In this document: positions 8,001 through 15,273 of the stretch, piece by piece
How positions within the stretch are numbered: the stretch's first letter is position 1
How the letters are laid out: each line of letters starts with the position of its first letter
NCBI GenBank assembly: GCA_002317115.1
Contig: DCIP01000008.1
Span: 1-17,864 of the forward strand
Source of the DNA: Candidatus Scybalocola fimicaballi
Lineage (GTDB): Bacteria > Bacteroidota > Bacteroidia > Bacteroidales > Paludibacteraceae
DNA: 17,864 nt
Direction of reading: 5' to 3'
The notes under the pieces: model-generated
Seen by the model: the letters and a program-made list of their open reading frames with translations, nothing else
Databases searched by the model: none
Told to the model about the DNA's origin: nothing
Translations under genes and position numbers: made by a program

Positions 8001-8039
8001 AGCCAATGGAAGAAGTAATTTAGTAAAGAAATGTTTCAT
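5004..8039 (-). CDS. Secreted rhamnogalacturonan lyase, polysaccharide lyase family 11, T9SS cargo
   Basis: The enzyme cleaves the rhamnose-galacturonate backbone of rhamnogalacturonan I by beta-elimination. The protein has 1011 residues. Residues 1-24 are a signal peptide (MKHFFTKLLLPLAAVAA). Residues about 27-600 match the YesW/YesX-type PL11 layout: an N-terminal fibronectin-like sheet, then a beta-propeller with calcium loops DVDGDGEYE (136-144), DYDGDGKAE (200-208) and DVDGDGKDE (350-358). Other typical segments are GNVGGWGDTYGNRVDR, GFGHGDAMH and LFGDWREEV. After a proline-rich linker come an Ig-like domain (about 615-692), the module shared with the esterase (about 698-916) and a T9SS type A sorting domain (about 931-1011). 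It is first in the operon with the esterase, 358 bp downstream of the hybrid regulator, and has its own promoter and a likely operator upstream. PL11 assignment is strong; endo versus exo action cannot be read from sequence alone. Confidence 0.94.
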   Translation of the reverse strand: MKHFFTKLLLPLAAVAAQMDASAATKQMEYLNRGVVAVKTGNGVFVSWRFLGNDAQSTAFNIYRNGTKLNSTPITTKTNYVDAGGNESSKYVVKAVVNNKEIDASDAVTPWGQQFKTIKLKRPGSSYEPNDMSCGDVDGDGEYELFLKWNPTNAKDNSQSGTTGNVYIDCYKLNGTFLWRIDLGKNIRAGAHYTQFQVFDYDGDGKAELVCKTAPGTKDGKGKNVIMGKDNPNADYRNGNGYILTGPEYLTVFEGATGAEMNTIAYNPVRGNVGGWGDTYGNRVDRFNACTAYLDGVHPSVVMCRGYYTQAHVVAYDLKNGKLVQRWEHHSTTKGQGAYGDGNHNVSVADVDGDGKDEIILGSACIDHDGKLYYRTGFGHGDAMHVSQMDPDTEDLEGWFCHEEKGSKYGYEMRNLRTGKVIFGKATGTDNGRCMAADIDAKHRGFECWSAYNSDVFDCKGKVISNKKPSQNFRIYWDGDLQDELLDGTKLDKWNGNGTTRLITLKGNSCNGTKATPCLSADLFGDWREEVITHNGADEIYVYTTTIESKYRLFTLMHDAVYRCGIAWQNSSYNQPPHLGFYIGDGVDKIKQPDIYLNKKGSVTPPAPETAEMTSTGSLTQELFEGEAMAPVVLTVGGTATGFKYDALIDGVTAKEANGTLTISGTPAKAGKITINSVGGSEVVKVEININVVNTGDKKRVAYITDNTNSNYKNNKIIPMLKGCDDLYVREIQADAADANLSSFDLIVIGEETPSTAAIMAKLEGIATPMLSMKVQGYKVADGAWGWAANGFGDNAEATNLVVETADQNHPMFKGIDFSKGNEIQMVSAVETKGLTYMNPASFTDAIGEINTIASVKGEEQVCIFEIPEGSSIAGTKITKKFIQIGLNSSSNANLTTDGLSIVRNACYYLLGMNNGTETDSEIITSTTIGLNVNVFATSDNLTVTFEGEDYDVVNISVISVTGKMISSDMIETFSGSNSYQTSLSGIHSGVYMLKIQGKKINHVSKFIVRN

Positions 8040-8170
8040 GATATTAAATGTTAGATTGTTATTAGCCTAATTGTTAATTGTGTTTTGTGTTTCGTTTTTC
8101 CTTTTCCTTTTGTTGTTGTTTTGTGTTGTTTTGTTTTTGTTTCGCAACCGGTTGTGTTCCGATCACATTG

Positions 8171-8178
8171 CAAAGATA
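8171..8178 (-). promoter_or_regulatory. Bacteroidetes -7 box of the lyase-esterase operon
   Basis: The minus strand reads TATCTTTG (TAnnTTTG). At the usual 19-bp spacing the -33 position reads TTT instead of TTG, a weak -33 as expected for an activator-dependent promoter. Transcription would start near 8164, leaving a leader of about 125 nt. Confidence 0.65.
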
Positions 8179-8203
8179 GGTCAAAGGTCAATGGTGGAAA
8201 TTT

Positions 8204-8236
8204 AAAATCACTCCAAAGAATAGGAAAATCACTCCA
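8204..8236 (-). promoter_or_regulatory. Direct-repeat operator, probable binding site of the hybrid two-component regulator
   Basis: TGGAGTGATTTT occurs twice on the minus strand, at 8225-8236 and 8204-8215. The two exact 12-bp copies are 21 bp apart start to start, about two helical turns. The promoter-proximal copy ends 25 bp upstream of the -7 box, beside the -33 region. AraC-type activators, including the output domains of Bacteroidetes hybrid regulators, typically bind such direct repeats just upstream of -33. The adjacent gene encodes such a regulator, so assignment to it is reasonable but inferred. Confidence 0.65.
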
Positions 8237-8347
8237 CGAGTTCAACTAGGAAAAAATGCGATGAAATGGGATTTTTTCAGTTTAGGCAGGTTAAAAATGA
8301 TGTTGTTTTTTATTTACTAAATCCTTTTTGAAACTTTTATCCATAAG

Positions 8348-8381
8348 AGGTGGCATTTATCTCCATGAATAAATACCACCT
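8348..8381 (-). terminator. Hairpin after the hybrid-regulator gene
   Basis: The 13-bp arms lie at 8348-8360 and 8369-8381 with an 8-nt loop, 17 bp past the stop codon. In minus-strand RNA the single non-Watson-Crick position is a stable G-U pair; on the plus strand it would be a C-A mismatch. The hairpin therefore looks made for the minus-strand transcript. No U-run follows, so it may be an mRNA 3'-end stabiliser or part of a factor-dependent terminator. Confidence 0.5.
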
Positions 8382-8397
8382 AATATCACCAAGTATT

Positions 8398-11300
8398 TTA
8401 TTTTGTTGGACTTGTACCAAAGAAATCTTTATATTTTCTGCTGAAATACGATGGATCATTGAATCCTACCTCGTATGCAATTTCACTTACCGACATCTTT
8501 CCTTCAGCAAGCAATGTCTGGGCTTTATGCAGACGGTACTCTGACAGAATCTCAATAGGAGACTTGTCTATCAACGATTTCAAACGACGCGTCAATGTGG
8601 ATTTGCTGAAACCGAGATCTTTGGCAATATCGTTGAATGAATAGTCAGCGTTTCCGTAATTCTTCTTGATACAGTCGAGAAGCTGCTGAATCAATGGGTT
8701 CAACTCTCCACTTTCGTTTTTGTTATCGTTTTCGTCATTAAGCGAACCAGCCAATATCTTGATCTGACGGTGCTGCTGCATACGAAGGAAATTATATGTC
8801 TTGAGCAGCAACTCTCCCTCATTGAATGGTTTGACTATATAATCGACGGCTCCAGCTGAGAGTCCAGCAATTCGCGTCGACATATCACGGACAGCAGATA
8901 GGAACAATACCGGGATATTCGACGTGTTGGCTCTTTGAGCAAGATCCCTACACATATCGATTCCATTCATATTTGGCATCTCGACGTCGCTAATGATCAA
9001 ATCCGGAATGACATTTTCCGCCACACCAATTCCCTCGACTCCATTCGAGGCTGTCTCCACAGTGACATAATCACTCAGCATGGCTTTGATATTGTCAAGA
9101 AGAAGTGGATCGTCGTCGACTGCAAGCACCGTCTTGCCCTCAAAGAACGACTTATCGATGCCTTCAAGCACATCTGGCTTAGATTCAACAACTTTCTCCT
9201 CTATCTTATCAGATTCTGTTGAGATCTCCATACCGGTATTCATCGACACGGTGATCTGCGTACCGACATTCGTCTCACTGGCGAAATCAATTGTCGCTCC
9301 CATCTTTTTTACGAAATCGGTAACAATCTTCAATCCCATTCCGTAACCTTTCTCGTTCTCCGTACCCTGACGTGAGACGATATTCTCACTGTTTCTGATT
9401 TTCTCCAAAAACTCAGTTGTCATACCAATTCCCTCGTCGACTACAGTCAAAACCGTCTTATCGTTGACTTCAACGGCTCCGACCTTGATTTTCTTGCCTC
9501 TGCCAGTAAATTTAATGGCATTTGAGATAAGGTTTCTGACCACGACAGCCAACATCTTCTCGTCCGCCATGACATTATGATTTAGATTGACTACAGAAGA
9601 TTCCAATGTGATTTGCTTCTCGTCGCACAACGGTTGCAAGAAAGTAACGATATCAGCAACAAGTTTTGTGAGGTTGACATTGCTGATCTCACACTTCATC
9701 TTCTGCTCAGAATTTGACGCCCACTGAAGCAGTTTCACCATCTCCTGCTGAATCTTCTCAGCCTCTGAAGTGGCGTCAGAAAGTAGTCGACGCGAGACAT
9801 CCTCACTCTGGCTGTTCGACATCACTCGGCGAAGAGTAGTAACGATAGCAAACATCGGATTCTTAAGGTCGTGAGCCACTACCGAAACTAATTGATCCTT
9901 GAGTTTCAATGTGTTAAGCAATGATTCATTCTTCTCCTCGATTGCTTTCTTCTGATTTACCAAAACCTCGTTGGCATTTCTAAGATCAACAGTTTTCTCG
10001 TCGACAGCCTTCTGAAGTTCCTCTTTCTTACGTTTCAAGGCAGCGACACGTCTATTGGAGATAAAGAATCCAAGAGCGATAAAGAGAGCGATACACAATA
10101 ATATGAATTGTGTGGATTTCCACCAAGGAGGCAACACCTTCAATGGCAATGAGATAGCCTGGTATAGCTTACCGTTTGGAGAGAACACTCCCACCTCGAT
10201 ATCGAAATCACCATCAGGCAAGACGTCGATAGTGATATCCCTCGACGACGATACCCTATTCCAGATTGTGTCTACCGGCATCACACGATAGCGTAGATCG
10301 TATGTGTTAGGCTCAGCATAGTTGACAACGTCAAGAGTCAACAGCAAATGAGTCTGTCCGTAATCCAAAACAATCTTTTTGTTTGGATCAAGGTCGGTTT
10401 TCTCCTCGTTGATATATAATTCAGAGAAAGACAGATGCTCAGTGGCGTCTTTAGACACATATTTAGGATTGACGCATACAAAACCATGTTTGCAACCAAA
10501 CATCAATTTGCCATCCTCCGACATACACGACGCTTTTCTTACGAAGTAGTCTCCAGACAGACCTTCTGCAGAGAATATCGTTTCGTAGCTTTTATTTTTG
10601 TAGTCGATGGCCATAATACCCTTGGTACTTGTCACCCACAACTTGCCATCATCTGTCTTCTGAATAGCGAAATACTCTCCAGATGGCAGAAAATCAAGAG
10701 TTTCATAATTAGAATCGTCGGCAGAAAATCTGAATACACCCCTATTTGCCACCACGAAATATCCTCCGTCATTATCCTCACAACCTTGCAAGAAAAGCAG
10801 TGGATTTTGAGAATTAGCCTGGGCAATGTCCGGATAAACCGGCTTAAACTCACCGTCACGATTGCTCCAAACAGTACGTGATGAAAGAATCCTTACACTA
10901 CCGTCGGACAACTGGAAAGCCTGCTCCATCCACAAATCCTGAGAATCATGAAGGAGTTTAGGATTTAAGAATACATTTGATAACACATTGTTATTCAAAT
11001 CATAGACTCCATAACCTCCCGTCGACAACAAATATGTGCCGTCTTTCTTCTTTAGAATATTCTTGACTGTATTCGTTTGCATCAACTGTGATGAAAACGG
11101 AGAACGCAATTTATTAAAATTAATTGGCTGAATTTTCTCATCCTCCAAAGAAAGGCATACTGGATCGCCACCCCAGAACGACAACATATATCCCTTCTGA
11201 TACTTCTCAATCGAAAGCACATTGTTGGATGGCAAACCATTCGCAGTAGTCCAATGTTTCAATACATTATTTGTGGAGTCGAGCAAAATCAGACCAGCTC

Positions 11301-12402
11301 CGTCTGTGGCAAGAAGCACACGCCCGCCACCACAAGGGCATAAACTTGAGCCAACGGATTTAGGAATTCCCAATTCGATAGATGAGAAACTCTTGGCGTC
11401 CGACATACTGTTGATACACCAGACACCATTATCATTAGTTGAAATCCACGCCCTCTTTTTGCTGTCGACGTAGATTGCGCTCACCTTCGACATTGTTGCG
11501 TCGGCTTTATTTATCGGAACAATCCTATCAAATGTGAATTTGCCATCAGAATACGTTGTCTGCCAAAGTCCGTCACCCGACGTACCAAGCAAAATAGTGT
11601 TATCTGATGATTTACAAATAGATGCAACCGATCGGAAAGGTGTTGTAATTTTTTCTATACTTGGAATATCTCCATTCAAGTCTGCCATCCACAACGAGCC
11701 CACGTTGGAGCATAAAAGAAGGTGTCGAGGATCAATTTGCAGAATATTATTGATCAACTCATTAATTCTCGGGCGGAAATCGAATTGTATATTTCCCTCT
11801 ATATCAGTCACATAAACGCCACCATAGCCACCGAGCCAATATCTGCCCTTGAAATCCTTGAAGATCTCAAGCACCTTTTTATCCTTGATTTTAGCGCAGA
11901 TTTGGCGAAAAGTGTTGGCATCTTTATCGTATGAGAAGACTCCCATTCCGGTTGACGTAAGCAGACACTCTCCGTCAGGTTGGATAGAGCAACCAGTGAT
12001 ATCAGAGTTGTGGGCTTCATCGGCCGCAAAACCTGAAATATCGTGGAAGGTATGTTTTTTATAATCGTAGGAATAGATAGTGAAATTAGATCCTCCGAAA
12101 CTGATATCACCGTTTGGCAATTTGAAAGCGTGGTAGGTATCGTTACGCTTCATATCAGGAAAATTCGACTGCTCATAGTTTCGGAAACTACAACCATCGA
12201 AACGACTGATTCCATAATGAGTGGCAAGCCAAATAAAACCATGCTGATCTTCCACTATGTCGTGAACATTGTTGCTGGCAAGCCCCTCTTTAGTCGTATA
12301 ATGAAAAAAATAGCACTGGATTTCTCCGTGTATGGCTCCAAAGTTGAGCAAGCACAACAAAAGAGCCAATATATTATATCTATATTGTAACAATCTAATC
12401 AT
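8398..12402 (-). CDS. Hybrid two-component system regulator: periplasmic sensor, histidine kinase, receiver and AraC-type DNA-binding domain
   Basis: One polypeptide of 1334 residues carries a whole two-component pathway. Numbered from the ATG at 12402, the parts are: signal/membrane segment (about 10-26); two-component-regulator propellers (about 30-656, motifs such as GFIWLATHYGISRFDG); a Y_Y_Y domain (about 684-758); a transmembrane helix (about 765-782) and coiled coil; HisKA with His844 in AHDLKNP; HATPase with DEGIGM (989-994) and GYGMGLK (1019-1025); a receiver with phospho-acceptor Asp1139 in ISDVEMPNMNG and Lys1191; and an AraC-type helix-turn-helix at the C-terminus (1236-1334). All key residues are present. 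A TTG nine codons upstream is rejected because it lies next to the predicted transcription start. Such proteins sense oligosaccharides in the periplasm and activate a neighbouring polysaccharide locus. Here the lyase-esterase operon is next and has a matching direct-repeat site. The ligand is inferred to be a rhamnogalacturonan fragment. Confidence 0.95.
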   Translation of the reverse strand: MIRLLQYRYNILALLLCLLNFGAIHGEIQCYFFHYTTKEGLASNNVHDIVEDQHGFIWLATHYGISRFDGCSFRNYEQSNFPDMKRNDTYHAFKLPNGDISFGGSNFTIYSYDYKKHTFHDISGFAADEAHNSDITGCSIQPDGECLLTSTGMGVFSYDKDANTFRQICAKIKDKKVLEIFKDFKGRYWLGGYGGVYVTDIEGNIQFDFRPRINELINNILQIDPRHLLLCSNVGSLWMADLNGDIPSIEKITTPFRSVASICKSSDNTILLGTSGDGLWQTTYSDGKFTFDRIVPINKADATMSKVSAIYVDSKKRAWISTNDNGVWCINSMSDAKSFSSIELGIPKSVGSSLCPCGGGRVLLATDGAGLILLDSTNNVLKHWTTANGLPSNNVLSIEKYQKGYMLSFWGGDPVCLSLEDEKIQPINFNKLRSPFSSQLMQTNTVKNILKKKDGTYLLSTGGYGVYDLNNNVLSNVFLNPKLLHDSQDLWMEQAFQLSDGSVRILSSRTVWSNRDGEFKPVYPDIAQANSQNPLLFLQGCEDNDGGYFVVANRGVFRFSADDSNYETLDFLPSGEYFAIQKTDDGKLWVTSTKGIMAIDYKNKSYETIFSAEGLSGDYFVRKASCMSEDGKLMFGCKHGFVCVNPKYVSKDATEHLSFSELYINEEKTDLDPNKKIVLDYGQTHLLLTLDVVNYAEPNTYDLRYRVMPVDTIWNRVSSSRDITIDVLPDGDFDIEVGVFSPNGKLYQAISLPLKVLPPWWKSTQFILLCIALFIALGFFISNRRVAALKRKKEELQKAVDEKTVDLRNANEVLVNQKKAIEEKNESLLNTLKLKDQLVSVVAHDLKNPMFAIVTTLRRVMSNSQSEDVSRRLLSDATSEAEKIQQEMVKLLQWASNSEQKMKCEISNVNLTKLVADIVTFLQPLCDEKQITLESSVVNLNHNVMADEKMLAVVVRNLISNAIKFTGRGKKIKVGAVEVNDKTVLTVVDEGIGMTTEFLEKIRNSENIVSRQGTENEKGYGMGLKIVTDFVKKMGATIDFASETNVGTQITVSMNTGMEISTESDKIEEKVVESKPDVLEGIDKSFFEGKTVLAVDDDPLLLDNIKAMLSDYVTVETASNGVEGIGVAENVIPDLIISDVEMPNMNGIDMCRDLAQRANTSNIPVLFLSAVRDMSTRIAGLSAGAVDYIVKPFNEGELLLKTYNFLRMQQHRQIKILAGSLNDENDNKNESGELNPLIQQLLDCIKKNYGNADYSFNDIAKDLGFSKSTLTRRLKSLIDKSPIEILSEYRLHKAQTLLAEGKMSVSEIAYEVGFNDPSYFSRKYKDFFGTSPTK

Positions 12403-12437
12403 AGGCACTATGCATAAAACGAAACACAAAAGAAATG

Positions 12438-12445
12438 CAAAATTA
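12438..12445 (-). promoter_or_regulatory. Bacteroidetes -7 box of the hybrid-regulator gene
   Basis: The minus strand reads TAATTTTG (TAnnTTTG), ending 36 bp before the ATG at 12402. Transcription would start near 12431, with a leader of about 29 nt. The -33 region is weak. Most of the box lies inside an AT-rich inverted repeat (12441-12470, 11 paired bases, two-base bulge) that could also help end tamL transcription. Confidence 0.6.
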
Positions 12446-12479
12446 GAAGAAATTTTTACATTTCCTAATTCTTCGTTAA

Positions 12480-14804
12480 TCAGAACGGATATCCAATAGC
12501 AAAGTGGAAAGTGACATCTCTCTTGAAATTAGGAGACGTTATATTCCACTCCCTCGTCGACGGATCATATCCCTTCATGCCGACATCCAATCTGACGAGA
12601 ATAAACGACAAATCTAATCTGACACCAGCACCGACGCTGGTTGCTATATCCTTAGGCAATTCATCCAACTCAAATTTTCCACCGAGTTGGTTTTTATAAT
12701 CTCTGATAGTCCACACATTTCCAGCGTCGAAAAAGAGAGCATATTCAAAAACACCTTCCGTGTGGAATCGAAGTTCTGCCTGTGCAAGAAGCTTAACATC
12801 ACCAGTTTGGTTGAAGAAATCCGCAGATCCACTACGCACATATCTGCCCGGTCCAAGTTCACGTGTGCTCCATCCACGTACAGAATTCGGACCACCTGCA
12901 AAATATCTACGCTCGTATGGAATCTGCTCTGAGTTACCGAATGGAGATGCGATACCAGCTCCTGCGTGAAGAGCTAACGACTGATGCAAGCCCAGTCTGA
13001 AAGTACGGCTGTAGTCGATATCGAAACGAGCATATTGGCTGAACGGCACTCCCATGATTTCATAATATCCGTCGGCGTTCTGTGAAGAGTTGAACAAACG
13101 GACAAGGCCTGAAGGCAAAGTGCCCGACATATCAATCATGAAACTGAAATTACTGTTCGACTTCGGCATCTTCTTTGCCTTCATCAAAGCGGAAGTGGTT
13201 GTTGACGCACTTGAATATGAGAAAGTGTAGCTCGAACGAGTGATCAGCTGATTGGTATAGTTCTGCTTAAGCAATGCGTTTCTTGGAACGTCAAGATACT
13301 TAGTTTGGAAATCAGACCATACCCAAGGCACAATAGTATATGTGATATTGTAAAGATCCAACGTATGGCTGAAACGGTTGCGACGTGTAGCCCATGTATA
13401 TTTCCAGTCGAAAGTCAGATATCGTTTCTTAAACTCAGGTCTGTTCTGCCACACAAAACCGACAGAGAAGATTGTCTTACCCTGCTTTGCCGCATAAGTA
13501 TCGTTGAAAATCGGGGAAAGGACACGTGGGAAAGCAAGAGAGCTATTGATACTGATCTCAAAGAAATTATTTGAACTTAACGACTCTCCCTCCACATCAC
13601 CCTGAGGAATTGAATCAGGTTGCCAAGAACGCACCATCTCATAAGCTCCACCAAGACGGATTCTCCATACCTCACTTCCCTTGAAAATATTTTTATCCTG
13701 ATAGGTTATGTAGGTCTCCACACCCAAATCGCCAGCATTATTGGTATTATCGATACCCCACTGGAGATAATATGGTTTCGACGGAGTGACTGAAATATTC
13801 GCGATAAGAGCGTTAGGCAGAGTGTCCGGTGAATAAGTCACGTTTGCCGTCTGCACAGCCGACAGTCCTGAAAGAGCTGAGAAAGTACGGTCGTGAAGAA
13901 GTTCACTGAACAATCTTCCCTTACGCACAAATGTATTGTTGTAAATTGTGCTTGGACGCAAGAATCGACGACCTTCAGGAGAGACAATAGTGAGATTCCT
14001 ATATTGGGTAGTATCAAACTTACCTGTGAAGCCACGGTTTTCGCCAACCCTGACAAAGACATTTGAAGTACGGTAACGAGTAAGCGGATGCCCCACCCTT
14101 GATGTATCAACGTGAAGATTCAATTTCAAATCCACCTCATGTGAGCCAAGAGTAGAGTCGACGGAATAATAAAGATTCTCCTTAGTAAAATTGTAGTAAC
14201 CCTGGTTGCGCACAAACGAGACAATTTCTCCGACGCGAGAATCTATATTCTCAGCATTATATTTCAGACCCGGTTTTACCTTATCTCCTGACAAGAAATT
14301 CTTTGAATGCATGATATCATCTATCAGACCACCATCGACAGACTCATCCACATTACGAATCTTATAAGGTTCACCTGCCTTAATATCATAAGTCACTGTA
14401 GCTTTCTTTCCCTTTTTCTCGACCTCGTAATCGACGTCGGCTAAAAAATATCCCATATTGAAAAGCTGCGACTCTATCTCCTTAGCTGAAAGTTGGGTAC
14501 TCTCTTCGGAATAAATGACAGGAGCCTCTCCAAATCTACGGATAACCTTATTAATCCATTTCGACGTATCTCTACCAGAGAGAGAATAGAAACGGAGAGA
14601 AGTTTTATTGAAGAAAGTACCAGGAGTATTAGGCTGTTGGATCACATAGTCGTAAAGATAAGAAGCGTCGACGCTTGGATCGTCACAGGTCACATTTACA
14701 TCATTGAGCAAATAATCACCATCGGCCACATATTTAGTGGTCGAACAAGATGCCAAATAGAGCAAGGCAATTATCCCTGATATGATAAAAAAAAGCCGTT
14801 TCAT
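12480..14804 (-). CDS. tamL: TamL: BamA/TamA-family outer-membrane lipoprotein
   Basis: The protein has 774 residues. A lipoprotein signal ends at Cys20 in LYLASC, so the N-terminus is lipid-anchored, as in the Bacteroidetes TamL branch of the Omp85 superfamily. Residues about 25-340 contain POTRA-like beta-alpha repeats (for example YKIRNVDESVD and GYYNFTKENLYYSVD). The 16-strand barrel follows from about 345. The conserved lid-loop motif VRGW is at 642-645 in GGPNSVRGWSTRELGPGRY. The chain ends in FAIGYPF with a terminal Phe, the usual outer-membrane signature. The family works with TamB in outer-membrane protein insertion or lipid transport; no tamB is present in the window. A -7 box lies just upstream (14819-14826). 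Downstream it is 77 bp from the hybrid-regulator ATG, which has its own promoter, so the two are probably separate units. Confidence 0.92.
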   Translation of the reverse strand: MKRLFFIISGIIALLYLASCSTTKYVADGDYLLNDVNVTCDDPSVDASYLYDYVIQQPNTPGTFFNKTSLRFYSLSGRDTSKWINKVIRRFGEAPVIYSEESTQLSAKEIESQLFNMGYFLADVDYEVEKKGKKATVTYDIKAGEPYKIRNVDESVDGGLIDDIMHSKNFLSGDKVKPGLKYNAENIDSRVGEIVSFVRNQGYYNFTKENLYYSVDSTLGSHEVDLKLNLHVDTSRVGHPLTRYRTSNVFVRVGENRGFTGKFDTTQYRNLTIVSPEGRRFLRPSTIYNNTFVRKGRLFSELLHDRTFSALSGLSAVQTANVTYSPDTLPNALIANISVTPSKPYYLQWGIDNTNNAGDLGVETYITYQDKNIFKGSEVWRIRLGGAYEMVRSWQPDSIPQGDVEGESLSSNNFFEISINSSLAFPRVLSPIFNDTYAAKQGKTIFSVGFVWQNRPEFKKRYLTFDWKYTWATRRNRFSHTLDLYNITYTIVPWVWSDFQTKYLDVPRNALLKQNYTNQLITRSSYTFSYSSASTTTSALMKAKKMPKSNSNFSFMIDMSGTLPSGLVRLFNSSQNADGYYEIMGVPFSQYARFDIDYSRTFRLGLHQSLALHAGAGIASPFGNSEQIPYERRYFAGGPNSVRGWSTRELGPGRYVRSGSADFFNQTGDVKLLAQAELRFHTEGVFEYALFFDAGNVWTIRDYKNQLGGKFELDELPKDIATSVGAGVRLDLSFILVRLDVGMKGYDPSTREWNITSPNFKRDVTFHFAIGYPF

Positions 14805-14818
14805 TACCCTTAACTCTG

Positions 14819-14826
14819 CAAATTTA
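14819..14826 (-). promoter_or_regulatory. Bacteroidetes -7 box of tamL
   Basis: The minus strand reads TAAATTTG, matching TAnnTTTG, 14 bp before the tamL ATG. This predicts a very short leader of about 8 nt. No convincing TTG is found at the -33 spacing. The box faces away from the tRNA promoter 74 bp to the right. Confidence 0.5.
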
Positions 14827-14877
14827 GCGAAAAATGAATGATTTGAATATTTTTTTGCATTTTTTTGCCCGAAATAT

Positions 14878-14907
14878 TTGGAGTTAATTAAAAAAGCATT
14901 ACCTTTG
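14878..14907 (+). promoter_or_regulatory. Consensus Bacteroidetes promoter of the tRNA operon
   Basis: TTG at 14878-14880 is separated by exactly 19 bp from TACCTTTG at 14900-14907, a full match to TTG-N19-TAnnTTTG. Transcription would start near 14914, about 34 nt before the first tRNA. It is the only complete two-box promoter I see in the window, in keeping with high, unregulated tRNA expression. Confidence 0.88.
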
Positions 14908-14947
14908 CATCGTTTTTAAGAAACGACACAACGAAAGACTTAAAAAT

Positions 14948-15020
14948 GGATCGGTAGCTCAGTTGGTAGAGCAACAGACTCTTAATCTGTGGGTCGTGGG
15001 TTCGACCCCCACCCGGTTCA
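14948..15020 (+). tRNA. tRNA-Lys (anticodon CTT)
   Basis: A 73-nt cloverleaf. The acceptor strand ggatcgg pairs with ccggttc (two G-U pairs). The anticodon stem acaga/tctgt encloses the loop ctcttaa, giving CTT for AAG lysine codons. The T arm is gtggg-ttcgacc-cccac. The discriminator base is A, and CCA is not encoded. First gene of the three-tRNA operon. Confidence 0.97.
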
Positions 15021-15040
15021 CTAAACGAGACGAAAGTCTT

Positions 15041-15127
15041 GGAGAGATGTCAGAGTGGTCGAATGAGCCGGTCTTGAAAACCGGTGTACTCGTAAGGGTA
15101 CCGGGGGTTCGAATCCCTCTCTCTCCG
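15041..15127 (+). tRNA. tRNA-Ser (anticodon TGA)
   Basis: An 87-nt tRNA with the long variable arm typical of serine. The acceptor ggagaga pairs with tctctcc. The anticodon stem ccggt/accgg encloses the loop cttgaaa, giving TGA. The discriminator is G, as serine tRNAs require. CCA is not encoded. It lies 20 bp after tRNA-Lys. Confidence 0.97.
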
Positions 15128-15167
15128 CTAAGTTTGCTAAACAAACGAAGCAAAACATAAAAAAAAT

Positions 15168-15241
15168 GGTGTGGTAGTTCAGCTGGTTAGAATACATGCC
15201 TGTCACGCATGGGGTCGCGGGTTCGAGTCCCGTCCATACCG
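15168..15241 (+). tRNA. tRNA-Asp (anticodon GTC)
   Basis: A 74-nt cloverleaf. The acceptor ggtgtgg pairs with ccatacc (one G-U pair). The anticodon stem catgc/gcatg encloses the loop ctgtcac, giving GTC. The discriminator is G, as aspartate tRNAs use. CCA is not encoded. Last gene of the operon, followed at once by a terminator. Confidence 0.97.
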
Positions 15242-15245
15242 CTAA

Positions 15246-15273
15246 AAGGAGTTCAGAAATGAGCTCCTTTTTT
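15246..15273 (+). terminator. Intrinsic terminator of the tRNA operon
   Basis: A 10-bp stem (AAGGAGTTCA/TGAGCTCCTT, one T-G pair) closed by a GAAA tetraloop runs into six T (15268-15273). It begins 5 bp past tRNA-Asp. This is a canonical Rho-independent terminator on the plus strand. Confidence 0.93.

Larger units (their letters stand above)
8040..8397. other. 358-bp regulatory gap between the hybrid regulator and the lyase
   Basis: No gene is supported here. On the minus strand the order is: regulator 3' hairpin (8348-8381), an unassigned AT-rich stretch (about 8240-8340), the direct-repeat operator (8204-8236), the -7 box (8171-8178) and a leader of about 125 nt to the lyase ATG. The leader contains the 10-bp palindrome CAACCGGTTG (8145-8154). 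It is then almost only A and C with some G from 8085 to 8143, so it should be largely unstructured. A 64-codon frame inside the gap covers this low-complexity leader and the promoter and is rejected. Confidence 0.7.

Noticed and set aside
8051..8245. 64-codon minus-strand frame upstream of the lyase
   Set aside because: It covers the promoter, operator and C/A-rich leader and reads as Thr/Lys-rich low complexity; no conserved features.
10435..10881. 148-codon plus-strand frame opposite the hybrid regulator
   Set aside because: It is antisense to propeller and Y_Y_Y coding sequence with no promoter or recognisable domain.
12403..12429. Upstream TTG start of the hybrid regulator
   Set aside because: It would fall about 2 nt from the predicted transcription start; the ATG at 12402 gives a normal signal segment and leader.
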